64,000 nt of DNA, taken from NCBI GenBank assembly GCA_964244065.1, contig CAXTHH010000004.1:124001-188000 (forward strand), in the 5' to 3' direction. The notes under the pieces are model-generated. The model was not told where the DNA came from and searched no databases. It saw only the letters and a program-made list of their open reading frames with translations. Positions within the stretch are counted from its first letter, which is position 1. Each line of letters begins with the position of its first letter. Made by a program: the position numbers and the translations under genes. Shown piece after piece: positions 25,743 to 33,436 of this stretch. This DNA comes from JASLDZ01 sp964244065 (GTDB lineage: Bacteria; Pseudomonadota; Alphaproteobacteria; Caulobacterales; Caulobacteraceae).

Positions 25743-25889
25743 TCACCCGGCGCGGCTCCGCTCGGGTACGGGTAGGGCGTGCAGTCGTACGCGTAGGGTC
25801 GGACGCGAGGCCTTGGCGCCGGTGGTCGCTTGCAGGGCAAGCCGCCGACCGATCTCCGCTCCCGTTCCGTCCATCTGCGTGCGCGACAT
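25743..25889 (-). CDS. Branched-chain amino acid leader peptide (attenuator)
   Basis: 48-codon frame starting at ATG 25889, preceded by GGAGAGAGC and ending 35 bases before the terminator hairpin. Its C-terminal part reads PTLRVRLHALPVPE; in eleven codons it uses CTA, GTA, CTG, CTA and GTA. CTA and GTA are very rare in this GC-rich genome, so ribosomes should pause there when charged tRNA-Leu or tRNA-Val is scarce. Pausing there would free the segment at 25754-25763 to form an antiterminator and let ilvDCBM-leuACDB be transcribed. The role as a leader is inferred from position, codons and structure. It is too short for a normal gene call. Confidence 0.8.
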   Translation of the reverse strand: MSRTQMDGTGAEIGRRLALQATTGAKASRPTLRVRLHALPVPERSRAG

Positions 25890-26041
25890 GGCGCTCTCTC
25901 CGCGTGCTTGCCCTGGGGCGAGCGCGTTGTCTCACGCCCTTGTGTGCACTGCAAGACAGAAAGGAAGGAATTTGCGCGGCGTCGATGATGGCTGGCCTTA
26001 TCAGCAACTTTTCACCCGCGAGCCTGGCCGGTCATTCAGGC

Positions 26042-26425
26042 TCAGACGGCGGCGCCCGGCGCCTGGGCGGTGATCTGACCCAGAAGATCGAACAGCTCGT
26101 CCATGGCGATGGGCTTCGTGAGGAAGCCGCTTGCGCCCGCGGCCAGGCACCGGGCCCTGAGATCGGCCGCCGTGTCGGCCGTGACCATCACCACGGGAGG
26201 CGCAGGGCGGCCGTCGCGGCGGGACACGATCTCGCGCAGCGCGGTCAGCCCGTCCATGCCGGGCATGCGCAAGTCCATCAGCACGACGTCGAAGGGCTGG
26301 GCCTGAACCTCGGCCAAGCCGCCGGGCGCGTCTTCCACCTCGGTGACCTCGGCCCCGACCACGTCGAGCATGGCCTTAAGCACGCTGCGGTTCAGCGGAT
26401 CGTCGTCGACAAGCAGCACCCGCAT
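26042..26425 (-). CDS. Single-domain response regulator (receiver only)
   Basis: 127 residues, CheY-like. Acidic pocket LLVDDDP, phospho-acceptor Asp in DVVLMDLRMPGMDG, Thr in VVMVTADT and Lys in GFLTKPIAMDELF. No output domain. ATG 26425 gives the standard receiver N-terminus MRVLLVDDD. No histidine kinase is adjacent, so the partner is unknown. It lies between the peptide gene (with terminator) and the ilv leader, and is apparently a separate transcription unit. Confidence 0.9.
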   Translation of the reverse strand: MRVLLVDDDPLNRSVLKAMLDVVGAEVTEVEDAPGGLAEVQAQPFDVVLMDLRMPGMDGLTALREIVSRRDGRPAPPVVMVTADTAADLRARCLAAGASGFLTKPIAMDELFDLLGQITAQAPGAAV

Positions 26426-26528
26426 GGCCGACCCCGCCGCAGCGGCGCGAGGACTCGCGGCGGGCCCCCTGCTCCGTGACCGGCAGGAGAGCACATCCGA
26501 CCGTGAAACGGAAACGGTCCAAACGGAA

Positions 26529-26563
26529 ACGGGCACGGGGAGCTTTGCGCTCGCCGTGCCCGT
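26529..26563 (-). terminator. Terminator after the double-glycine peptide gene
   Basis: Inverted repeat ACGGGCACGG / CCGTGCCCGT with a 15-nt spacer, which itself contains the shorter pairing GAGC/GCTC, 37 bp beyond the peptide stop. On the minus strand it is followed by TTCCGTTT. It would end a very short transcript. Confidence 0.65.
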
Positions 26564-26599
26564 CCCTGTGTTCGGAGACGCGCGCTAGGCGCGTCGCAA

Positions 26600-26686
26600 T
26601 CAGAAGGCGCTGAGGTTGCTGCCGCCAGCGCCGCCCGCCACCGCGTCGATTTCCGTCTCGTTCAGTTCGATCACTTGGTCGGTCAT
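26600..26686 (-). CDS. 28-residue double-glycine peptide precursor
   Basis: MTDQVIELNETEIDAVAGG is a classic double-glycine leader (ExL-x-x-x-EID-x-V-x-GG), followed by only nine residues, AGGSNLSAF; a second GG three residues on could leave six (SNLSAF). The ATG at 26686 has a very strong ribosome site (GGAGGGG, 5-nt spacing). The gene has its own promoter and terminator and lies directly downstream of a C39-peptidase ABC exporter and its adaptor on the same strand, so it is the likely substrate: leader cleaved after GG during export, releasing a tiny peptide. It could be a bacteriocin, a signal peptide or a precursor to be modified; no modifying enzyme is next to it. Function unknown. Confidence 0.75.
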   Translation of the reverse strand: MTDQVIELNETEIDAVAGGAGGSNLSAF

Positions 26687-26702
26687 GTCAGCCCCTCCGC
26701 TG

Positions 26703-26718
26703 CATCCATGAGTGGATG
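26703..26718 (-). promoter_or_regulatory. 5'-leader hairpin of the peptide mRNA
   Basis: CATCCA-TGAG-TGGATG, a 6-bp stem just upstream of the GGAGGGG ribosome site of the peptide gene, downstream of the predicted transcription start. It could shield or stabilise the mRNA 5' end. Confidence 0.35.
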
Positions 26719-26726
26719 GTGAACAG

Positions 26727-26755
26727 CTTATAACCCTAACCGACGCGCTTAACAA
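26727..26755 (-). promoter_or_regulatory. Sigma-70-type promoter for the peptide gene
   Basis: Minus strand TTGTTA (26750-26755), 17-nt spacer, TATAAG (26727-26732): four of six and five of six matches to the -35 and -10 consensus. It stands in a locally AT-rich gap, 40 bp upstream of the peptide ATG. Confidence 0.6.
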
Positions 26756-26806
26756 GGGGTGAACCCGGGCTGTTCCGTTCCGGCCCGCACGGCAGGACTC
26801 CAAAGG

Positions 26807-28951
26807 TCAAGGTTCGTCGCAGACCTTGCCGTCCCTCAGGACTATGACGCGATCCGCCGCCTGAACGGTCTCGCGGCGGTGGGCGATGACGACTCGCGTG
26901 ATGCCCATTCCGCGCACCGCATCGTTAACCAAGTTCTCGTGATGCACGTCCAGGTGGGCCGTTCCCTCGTCGATCACCAGCACGCGGGGGCGACGATACA
27001 GGGCGCGGGCCAGCAGAATACGCTGGCGCTGGCCGCCGGAGAGGCTGGAGCCCATGTCGCCCACGAGCGTCAGGTGGCGCATGGGCATGCGGGCGATCTC
27101 GTCGGCCACCGCGGCGGCGGCGAGCGCCTGCTGCAACCGTTCGGGATCGACCACGTCGAAGCCGGCCACGTTCTCTGCGATGGTGCCCGCGAACAAGAGG
27201 TCGTCCTGCAGCACGGCGGCGACGTCCTCGCGAAAGGCGCGGCGGCCGTAGCGGCGCAGGGGCACGCCGTCGACCAGCACCTCGCCGCCGGTGGGGTCCA
27301 GAAGGCCGAGCAGGATCTTGGCGAGGGTCGTCTTACCGCCTCCCGACGTGCCGGTGATCGCCACGTGCTCGCCGGGGGCGATCCGCAGGTCAACGCCGCG
27401 CAGCACGTCGGGGCTGTGCTCGTCGTAGGCGTAGGTCACGCCCCTGAGCTCGATCTCCCCGCGCAGGGGCGTCGCGGGCGACTCGGGCTCGGAGAAGCCG
27501 CGGTCCTCGTCGGTCATCGCCACGTCGGACAACCGCTCCAGGTGCAGGCCCAGCATGCGCAGGTCGATGGCGCGGTCGATCAGGAGCTTGCCCGTGGTGG
27601 AGAACTGCAGCCGGTAGCTCAGGAAGGCGAACACCATGCCGACGGAGAAGCCCCCGGCGATGGCCAGCTTCACCCCCAGCCAGATCAGCGCCACCAGCTC
27701 CAGCCCCTGGAACAGCATGGAGGCGGCCGCCTGCCAGGCGCGGACCCGCTCGTGCGCGTAGCTGGCCTCCAGCGACTCCGAGAGTTTGTTCTGCCAGACC
27801 GCGTGCCGCATGGTCTCGCGGCCGGCGAGGCGCAGGGCGGTGATGCCGCGGATGCTCTCGATCAGCGCGCCCTGCTCGCGGCCGGAGGCGGCGATGCGCT
27901 CGTTCTCCGCCCGCCGCTCGGCCGGGAAGGTCAGGAACCGCACCACCCCGTACGCCGCCAGCGCCGCGGCCGACACGCCCGCCATGGCCGGCGAGTAGGC
28001 GCACATCAGGGCGAAGGTGAGCACCGCCAGCAGCCCGTCGATCACCGAGGCGGCGGCGCTCTCGGTCAGGAGCTTCTGGATCGGCTGCACCGACTGGAAG
28101 CGCGACAGCACGTCGCCCACGGTGCGCCGCTCGAACCAGGCCACCGGCAGGCGCATCAGCCGCCGCGCCACGTTGGACGAGATGCCGAACGACAGCGCCG
28201 TGCCCGACGACAGCAGCACGAACGAGCGCAGCAGCACCGCCACTGCGTTCACCGCCGCGAACAGGCCGAAGCCCACCGCCAGCACGGTCAGGAGGTCCGC
28301 ATCGAAGGCGGGCAGCGCCTGGTCCACCGCCAGCTGCAGCAGGAAGGGCGAGACCAGGGCGTAGGCCTGCAGCACGAGGCTCAGCACCGCCACCTGCGCC
28401 AGGGCGCGCTTCAGCCCGACCGCGCCGCTCCACAGCTGGCGCAGGCGCAGCTTCCGCTCCTCCTGCACCGGCTTGAAGTCGGCGCGGGGCTGCAGCTCCA
28501 CGACCACGCCGGTGAAGTGGCGCGAGAGCGACTCGGCGTCGTGCCAGCGCGCGTCCTGCGCGGGGTCGAGGATGAAGGCGCGGTCGCCGCGCACCTTCTC
28601 CACCACCACGTAGTGGTTCATGTCCCAGTGCAGGATGGCGGGCAGGCGCACGGCGGCCAGGCCCTTCAGCCCCACCTTGAGCGGGCGCGAGGTGAAGCCC
28701 ATCGCGTCCGCCGTCTGCATCAGCGCGCGCAGGCCCAGGCCGCGGGAGCTCGCGCCGAAGCGGCGGCGCAGGGCGCCGAGGTCCAGCCGATGGCCCCAGT
28801 GGTTGGCCACCATGGCGAGCGCCGCCAGCCCGCACTCGGCCGCCTCGGCCTGGCGCACGTGGCGCAGCCTCCGGCGGGGCAGCAGACCCATGTGGAAGCG
28901 GGGAGCGTTCTGGGGCGCATTGACCGAGGCGGGATCGACCGGCGCGTTCAT
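26807..28951 (-). CDS. C39-peptidase ABC exporter (bacteriocin/peptide type)
   Basis: Inner-membrane exporter that cuts double-glycine leaders and transports the peptide. Domains in order: C39 cysteine peptidase, residues about 25-155, with catalytic Cys40 (AAECGLAAL), His113 (DMNHYVVV) and Asp129 (ILDPA); transmembrane domain about 180-460; ATP-binding domain about 495-714 with Walker A GTSGGGKTT (534-542), LSGGQ (637-641) and Walker B VLVIDEG (Asp661, Glu662). All key residues are present. Its start overlaps the adaptor gene in ATGA, and the peptide precursor gene follows 120 bp downstream. Confidence 0.95.
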   Translation of the reverse strand: MNAPVDPASVNAPQNAPRFHMGLLPRRRLRHVRQAEAAECGLAALAMVANHWGHRLDLGALRRRFGASSRGLGLRALMQTADAMGFTSRPLKVGLKGLAAVRLPAILHWDMNHYVVVEKVRGDRAFILDPAQDARWHDAESLSRHFTGVVVELQPRADFKPVQEERKLRLRQLWSGAVGLKRALAQVAVLSLVLQAYALVSPFLLQLAVDQALPAFDADLLTVLAVGFGLFAAVNAVAVLLRSFVLLSSGTALSFGISSNVARRLMRLPVAWFERRTVGDVLSRFQSVQPIQKLLTESAAASVIDGLLAVLTFALMCAYSPAMAGVSAAALAAYGVVRFLTFPAERRAENERIAASGREQGALIESIRGITALRLAGRETMRHAVWQNKLSESLEASYAHERVRAWQAAASMLFQGLELVALIWLGVKLAIAGGFSVGMVFAFLSYRLQFSTTGKLLIDRAIDLRMLGLHLERLSDVAMTDEDRGFSEPESPATPLRGEIELRGVTYAYDEHSPDVLRGVDLRIAPGEHVAITGTSGGGKTTLAKILLGLLDPTGGEVLVDGVPLRRYGRRAFREDVAAVLQDDLLFAGTIAENVAGFDVVDPERLQQALAAAAVADEIARMPMRHLTLVGDMGSSLSGGQRQRILLARALYRRPRVLVIDEGTAHLDVHHENLVNDAVRGMGITRVVIAHRRETVQAADRVIVLRDGKVCDEP

Positions 28952-30174
28952 CGCCGGGCCACCGCCAGCACGGGGTCGAACATCCAGGCCAGCAGCGAGC
29001 GTGGCCGCGTGCGGATGCGGGCGGAGACGGTCATGCCGGGAGACAGCGGCCGCGGCTGGCCGTAGGCGACGATCGCCGCCGGCAGGGTGGTGCGCACCAG
29101 GAAGGCGTCCCCGCCGGCCGCCGGCGCGCCCGCGCCGCCACCGGGCGACGCGGCGCGCGAGACGCTGACCACCCGGCCCTCCAGGGCGCCGAAGGTCTGG
29201 AACGGGTAGGCGTCCACCGCCACGCGCACGGGCTGGCCGGGGTCCACCAGGCCGATGGCGGAGGCGGGCACGGTGAGCACCGCCTCGGTCCGGCTGTTTC
29301 GCGGCACCAGGGTCATGGCCGTGGCGCCCGGGGCGGCGAGCTCGCCGGGGTGCGCCAGGATGGCGGTGACCACGCCCGCCACGGGCGCGCGCAGGTCCAC
29401 GCCGCGCAGGGTGTCGTCGCCGGCCGCGCTGCGATCGAGCTCCGCCCGGGCGGCGCGGATCTGGCCGGCCTGCGCCTGCTGATCGGCCGCCGTGCGGGCG
29501 ATCTCCGCGCGGGCGACGGCGGTGGAGGTGCGCCGCGCCTCCACCTCCTGCCGCAGGCGCGACAGGGCCTGGCGGCGCACGGCCACCTGCTCCTCGCGGT
29601 AGCGGAAGTCCTTGTTGGAGAGCAGGCCCTGGGCGCGCAGAGGCTCCACGTCGTGCAGGTCCTCCTCGGCGGCGCGCAGCAGCGGCCCCTGGATGGCGAT
29701 CTGGTCCTCGAAGCCGCGCACCTGCACCGCGTCCCCGGCGATCTGCGCCTGCAGCTGCGCCACGCGCTCCTGGGCGCCGCGCTCCAGCCCCGAGAGGCGC
29801 TCGTCCAGCGCGCCGCCCTGGCGGGCCAGCGCCTCCGTGCGGCGCGCCTGCAGCGAGCCGCCGGCCTCCGTGGCGTCCAGGCTCACGTGCGCCAGGAGGT
29901 CGCCGGCGCGCACCGCCTGGCCCTCGCGCACCAGCACGCGGTCGAACACGCCGCTGCGGGCGGGCGCGAGCCGCACCACGCCGCGGTCCACCGCCACCGC
30001 GCCGTGGGCGACGGTGACGCGCGCGTAGCCGGCCAGCGCCATGAACGTGCCGGCGACGGCGATCGAGCCCAGCAGGAACACGCCCAGGAGCTGCCAGCTG
30101 ACGGGCGGCGTCAGACGCACCTCGCCGTGCAGCGTGTCCTGGCTGCGCAGGGCTTCCGGGCGGAACAGGGGCAT
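28948..30174 (-). CDS. HlyD-type periplasmic adaptor of the peptide exporter
   Basis: Membrane-fusion protein linking the ABC exporter to an outer-membrane channel. One transmembrane helix (LLGVFLLGSIAVAGTFMALA) follows a short cytoplasmic N-terminus; then a lipoyl half-motif (FDRVLVREGQAVRAGDLLAH), a long alpha-helical coiled region (about 105-255), the second lipoyl half (LRAPVAGVVTAILAHPGELA) and a beta-barrel domain ending SLLAWMFDPVLAVARR. 408 residues. No outer-membrane TolC gene lies nearby, so a shared TolC is likely. Confidence 0.93.
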   Translation of the reverse strand: MPLFRPEALRSQDTLHGEVRLTPPVSWQLLGVFLLGSIAVAGTFMALAGYARVTVAHGAVAVDRGVVRLAPARSGVFDRVLVREGQAVRAGDLLAHVSLDATEAGGSLQARRTEALARQGGALDERLSGLERGAQERVAQLQAQIAGDAVQVRGFEDQIAIQGPLLRAAEEDLHDVEPLRAQGLLSNKDFRYREEQVAVRRQALSRLRQEVEARRTSTAVARAEIARTAADQQAQAGQIRAARAELDRSAAGDDTLRGVDLRAPVAGVVTAILAHPGELAAPGATAMTLVPRNSRTEAVLTVPASAIGLVDPGQPVRVAVDAYPFQTFGALEGRVVSVSRAASPGGGAGAPAAGGDAFLVRTTLPAAIVAYGQPRPLSPGMTVSARIRTRPRSLLAWMFDPVLAVARR

Positions 30175-30257
30175 GGGACGCGGCGCACTCCGTCCTCCGT
30201 GTCTAGCCTGCGTCGCCGCACCCGCGCGTGCGGCGCGAGGTCACTGGCGCCCTGCGC

Positions 30258-30938
30258 TCAGAGCTCCGTCCAGCGGCGGAGCAGGTTGTGGTAGACGCCC
30301 GTCAGCCGGACAAGCGCCGCGGTGTCGTCCGGCAGCCGCGTGCGCAGCTCCTGCACCGCGCCGTCCAGCTCGTAGAGCAGCCGCCGCGCCCCATCGTCGC
30401 GCACCATCGACTGCGTCCAGAAGAACGAAGCCCAGCGCGAGCCGCGGGTGATCGGCTCCACCCGGTGCAGGCTGGTGGCCGGGTAGACCACGAGGTCGCC
30501 GGCGTCGAACTTCACCCGCTGCTCGCCGTAGGTGTCCTCGATCACCAGCTCGCCGCCGTCGTAGTCCTCAGGCCGGGTCAGGAAGAGCGTGGACGAGACG
30601 TCGGTGCGGATGCGCCCGCCGCCCTCCGCCACGCGGACCGCGTTGTCCACATGCGCGCCGAAGCCCATGCCCGCATCGTAGCGGTTGAACAGCGGCGGGA
30701 AGACGCGCGAGGGCAGCACCGCCGAGACGAAGGCCGGGCTGCGGTTCAGCGCCGCCAGCACCGTCGCGCCGAGTTCGCGGGCGACGGGGTGCGTCTCGGG
30801 CACCTGGAGGTTGCGCTTGGCCGCGGCCGCCATCTCGCCCGAGGTGACGTTGCCGTCCACCCACTCGGCCGCCTCCAGCCGCGCTCGCACCCGCGCCGCC
30901 TCGTCGGGCGAGAGCAGGCCGGGGATGCGCACCAGCAT
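30258..30938 (-). CDS. piuC: PKHD-type Fe(II)/2-oxoglutarate hydroxylase (PiuC/YbiX family)
   Basis: 226-residue dioxygenase. Substrate/iron site: HVD (FGAHVDNAVR) plus the distal His in ATSLHRVEPITRGSR with the 2-oxoglutarate-binding Arg; the SSTLFLTRPEDYDGGEL strand is typical. Family members sit next to catecholate siderophore receptors, and here it starts 5 bp after the receptor stop on the same strand. Its substrate is not known; iron-regulated modification of a siderophore or protein is the usual proposal. It is followed, after 84 bp, by the peptide-exporter operon, so a functional link there is possible but unproven. Confidence 0.93.
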   Translation of the reverse strand: MLVRIPGLLSPDEAARVRARLEAAEWVDGNVTSGEMAAAAKRNLQVPETHPVARELGATVLAALNRSPAFVSAVLPSRVFPPLFNRYDAGMGFGAHVDNAVRVAEGGGRIRTDVSSTLFLTRPEDYDGGELVIEDTYGEQRVKFDAGDLVVYPATSLHRVEPITRGSRWASFFWTQSMVRDDGARRLLYELDGAVQELRTRLPDDTAALVRLTGVYHNLLRRWTEL

Positions 30939-30943
30939 CGGCG

Positions 30944-33277
30944 CTAGAAGGCGTAGGTCAGCGACACGCGCGCCGCCCGTCCCGGCGCCAGCTGCACCAT
31001 GTGCGTGGTGTAGGCCTGCAGCACATAGCGCTCGTCCGTCAGGTTCTGCAGGTTGACCTGCAGCGCCGCCCGCGGCGTGAGCTTGTAGTTGGCCACCGCG
31101 TCCAGCCGCCAGTAGCTGTCGATCGCGCGCGTGTTGGCCGCGTCGGCGAAGCGGCTCGACTGGTACTGCGCCCCTCCCCCCACGTTCAGCTTGGGGGTGA
31201 GGTCGTAGGTGGTGAACATCGTGAAGGCGTGCTCGGGCGTGTTGGGCGTGCGCTTGCCCGTCGTGGGCGACGGCGCGCCGCCGACCGCCAGGCCGCCGTT
31301 GCGGATGGTGGCGTCCACGTAGGTGTAGCCGCCGAACACCGTCCAGCCCGGCCGGATCGTGCCGGCGGCCGAGAACTCGACGCCATCGTAGCGGGTGGAG
31401 CCGATCAGCGCCTGGTTGCCCAGCGCATCCGTGACGCGGGCGTTGGTCTTGTCGGTGCGGAAAGCGGCGGCGGTAAGGTTCAGCTGCTGGTCGAACAGCT
31501 GCCACTTGACGCCGACCTCGTAGCTTTCGTTGTCCTCGGGCGCGAGGTTCTGGGTGGTGACGGCCACCGCGGAGAAGTCGCCCGTGCCCTCGCCCGAGGG
31601 ATTCGAAGAGGTGCCGTAGGAGAAGTAGATCGAGCCTTCCGGCCGCGGCTTGTAGACGACGCCCGCCTGGTAGTTCCAGAAGCTCGACTTGTTCTCGGCG
31701 GGCGCGGCCGGCGTCAGGGTGTAGAAGGGTGCGGTCGCCGCCACGGCGGCGGTGACGCCCGTGGCGCGGGTCTCGAAATCGTCGTGGCGCAGGCCGAAGT
31801 TCACCAGGAGCTGCGGCGCGATCTCCACCGTGTCGAAGAACCAGCCGGCCGTCACCCGCGTGCGCACGTCGGTGAAGGCGGGCGAGCGCGCCACAGCGCC
31901 GATCCAGGGATCGTCCGGGTTCGGGTTGCTCAGCGTGGTGCAGTTGTAGCCGAAGGCGGCGCCTAGGCTGCCCGGTCGCGAGCAGGAGGTGGCGAGCGCC
32001 GTCGCCGCCGCGCCGTCGATCCGCGAGCTCGCGGTCACCGGCGCGAAGCCGATCGCCTGCGCCAGCCCCGGGCTGGAGACGACGTAGCCCTGGTTGTGCG
32101 TGGTCTCCTCCGAGAACTCGCCGCCCAGGGTGAAGGTGTGCCGCCAGGAGCCCGTCTTGAACTCGCCCCGCAGCTCCGGAACGTCGGCGATCGTCTCGGT
32201 GGCCACGTTGCGGTTCTTGCTGCTGCGGAAGAGCAGGCCGTTCGGCACGTTGCCGCGGCTGTCGTCGGGGTTGGTGACCACGTAGCTGTTGCCCGTGGAG
32301 CCGTAGCGGAAGGTGTTGGCGAACTTCAGCCCCATCGGCAGGTCCTGCTCGAAGCGGAAGGTGCCGATGTCCGCATAGGTGCGGCGGAAGTCGCGGGCGG
32401 CCAGGCCGTAGAAGTCGTCGTCGTGCCCGGTCACGGGCTTCAGCGTGCGCGGGTCGAACGGCACGCCGTAGTCGGGCAGCCCATCCGTGGTCAGGTGGTA
32501 GTAGCTGAACAGCGCCCGGGTCCCGGTTCCGAGACCGAGCGAGACGGAGGGGGCCACGCCCCAGCGCTGCTCGTTCACCGCGTCGCGGCCGGCGACCTCG
32601 CCGTCCTGGTACATGGCGGCCAGGCGCACGGCGACGCCCTTGGCCACGCCGTGGTTCACGTCCACCGTGACCCGACCGAGCGGATCGGTCCCCGCCGTGA
32701 CCGCGGCCGTGGCGAAATCGCCCGTGCGCGCGATCTTGGTCACGAGGTTGATGGCGCCGCCGGTGGTCCCACGGCCGGAGAAGGCCGAACCCGGGCCCTT
32801 CACTACCTGGATGTTGTCCACCGCAAAGATGTCCCGGCTCTGCGTGCCCGCGTCGCGCACGCCGTCCACGAAGATGTCGTTGGTGGACTCCACGCCCCGG
32901 ATGAAGGGCCGGTCCCCCGCCGAGGTCCCCCCCTCGCCGGAGGCGAAGGTGATGCCCGGGGTGGTGCGCAGCGCGTCCTGCAGGGTCAGCGAGCCCGTGG
33001 CGTTGATGGTCTTCTGGTCGATCACCACCACCGACTTGGGCGTGTCCAAGAGGGGTGCGGTGAACTTGGACGACAGCGGGTCGGCGATGGGGCGGCTGCC
33101 GATGACGGTGACGCCCTCCACGGACCCGGTCTCGGGCGCGGCCTCCGCCGCGGCGGGCTTGGCGGCGACGGCCGCGGTCTCGAACGCATGGGCCGGAGCG
33201 GCCACGGAGATCAGCGCCGCCGAGCCCAGGGCGGCCCAGGCCAGGGACGTCGTCCCGCGTGTGTCGTGGTCAGCCAT
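30944..33277 (-). CDS. TonB-dependent catecholate siderophore receptor (Fiu-like)
   Basis: Outer-membrane receptor of 777 residues. Signal peptide ends near APAHA; the TonB box region is about GVTVIGSR, followed by a plug (PKSVVVIDQKTINATGSLTL, LRTTPGITFASGEGGTSAGD, FVDGVRDAGTQSRD, VKGPGSAFSGRGTTGGAINL) and a 22-strand barrel ending in the usual aromatic residue (LTYAF). The pairing with the PKHD hydroxylase is the Fiu-YbiX/PiuA-PiuC arrangement, and a palindrome like a Fur box lies 69 bp upstream, so iron control is expected. Confidence 0.95.
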   Translation of the reverse strand: MADHDTRGTTSLAWAALGSAALISVAAPAHAFETAAVAAKPAAAEAAPETGSVEGVTVIGSRPIADPLSSKFTAPLLDTPKSVVVIDQKTINATGSLTLQDALRTTPGITFASGEGGTSAGDRPFIRGVESTNDIFVDGVRDAGTQSRDIFAVDNIQVVKGPGSAFSGRGTTGGAINLVTKIARTGDFATAAVTAGTDPLGRVTVDVNHGVAKGVAVRLAAMYQDGEVAGRDAVNEQRWGVAPSVSLGLGTGTRALFSYYHLTTDGLPDYGVPFDPRTLKPVTGHDDDFYGLAARDFRRTYADIGTFRFEQDLPMGLKFANTFRYGSTGNSYVVTNPDDSRGNVPNGLLFRSSKNRNVATETIADVPELRGEFKTGSWRHTFTLGGEFSEETTHNQGYVVSSPGLAQAIGFAPVTASSRIDGAAATALATSCSRPGSLGAAFGYNCTTLSNPNPDDPWIGAVARSPAFTDVRTRVTAGWFFDTVEIAPQLLVNFGLRHDDFETRATGVTAAVAATAPFYTLTPAAPAENKSSFWNYQAGVVYKPRPEGSIYFSYGTSSNPSGEGTGDFSAVAVTTQNLAPEDNESYEVGVKWQLFDQQLNLTAAAFRTDKTNARVTDALGNQALIGSTRYDGVEFSAAGTIRPGWTVFGGYTYVDATIRNGGLAVGGAPSPTTGKRTPNTPEHAFTMFTTYDLTPKLNVGGGAQYQSSRFADAANTRAIDSYWRLDAVANYKLTPRAALQVNLQNLTDERYVLQAYTTHMVQLAPGRAARVSLTYAF

Positions 33278-33345
33278 GCGCCCGCTCGATAGAACTGTGA
33301 TTGCGAAGCGGTCTTAGAAACTCGGCTCGGCCGTGACAAGCGAAA

Positions 33346-33360
33346 TGCGAACCGTTCGCA
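33346..33360. promoter_or_regulatory. Fur-box-like palindrome
   Basis: TGCGAAC-C-GTTCGCA, a perfect 7-1-7 palindrome, in the intergenic region between the divergent TonB receptor (start 33277) and the sugar dehydrogenase-like gene (start 33437). It resembles the TGCGAA/TTCGCA style of iron-regulator sites in alphaproteobacteria. It could control both genes. Confidence 0.55.
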
Positions 33361-33436
33361 CTCGCAGTCGCACATCGGCGGGTCCGCAACGGCCGGGGCG
33401 CCTCGGGCGTTGGCCGGGCAAGCCTCAGGACGCCCT

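Noticed and set aside
26759..29065. 768-codon plus-strand ORF opposite the ABC exporter
   Set aside because: His/Gln/Arg-rich antisense frame typical of high-GC codons; the minus strand holds complete peptidase and ATPase motifs.
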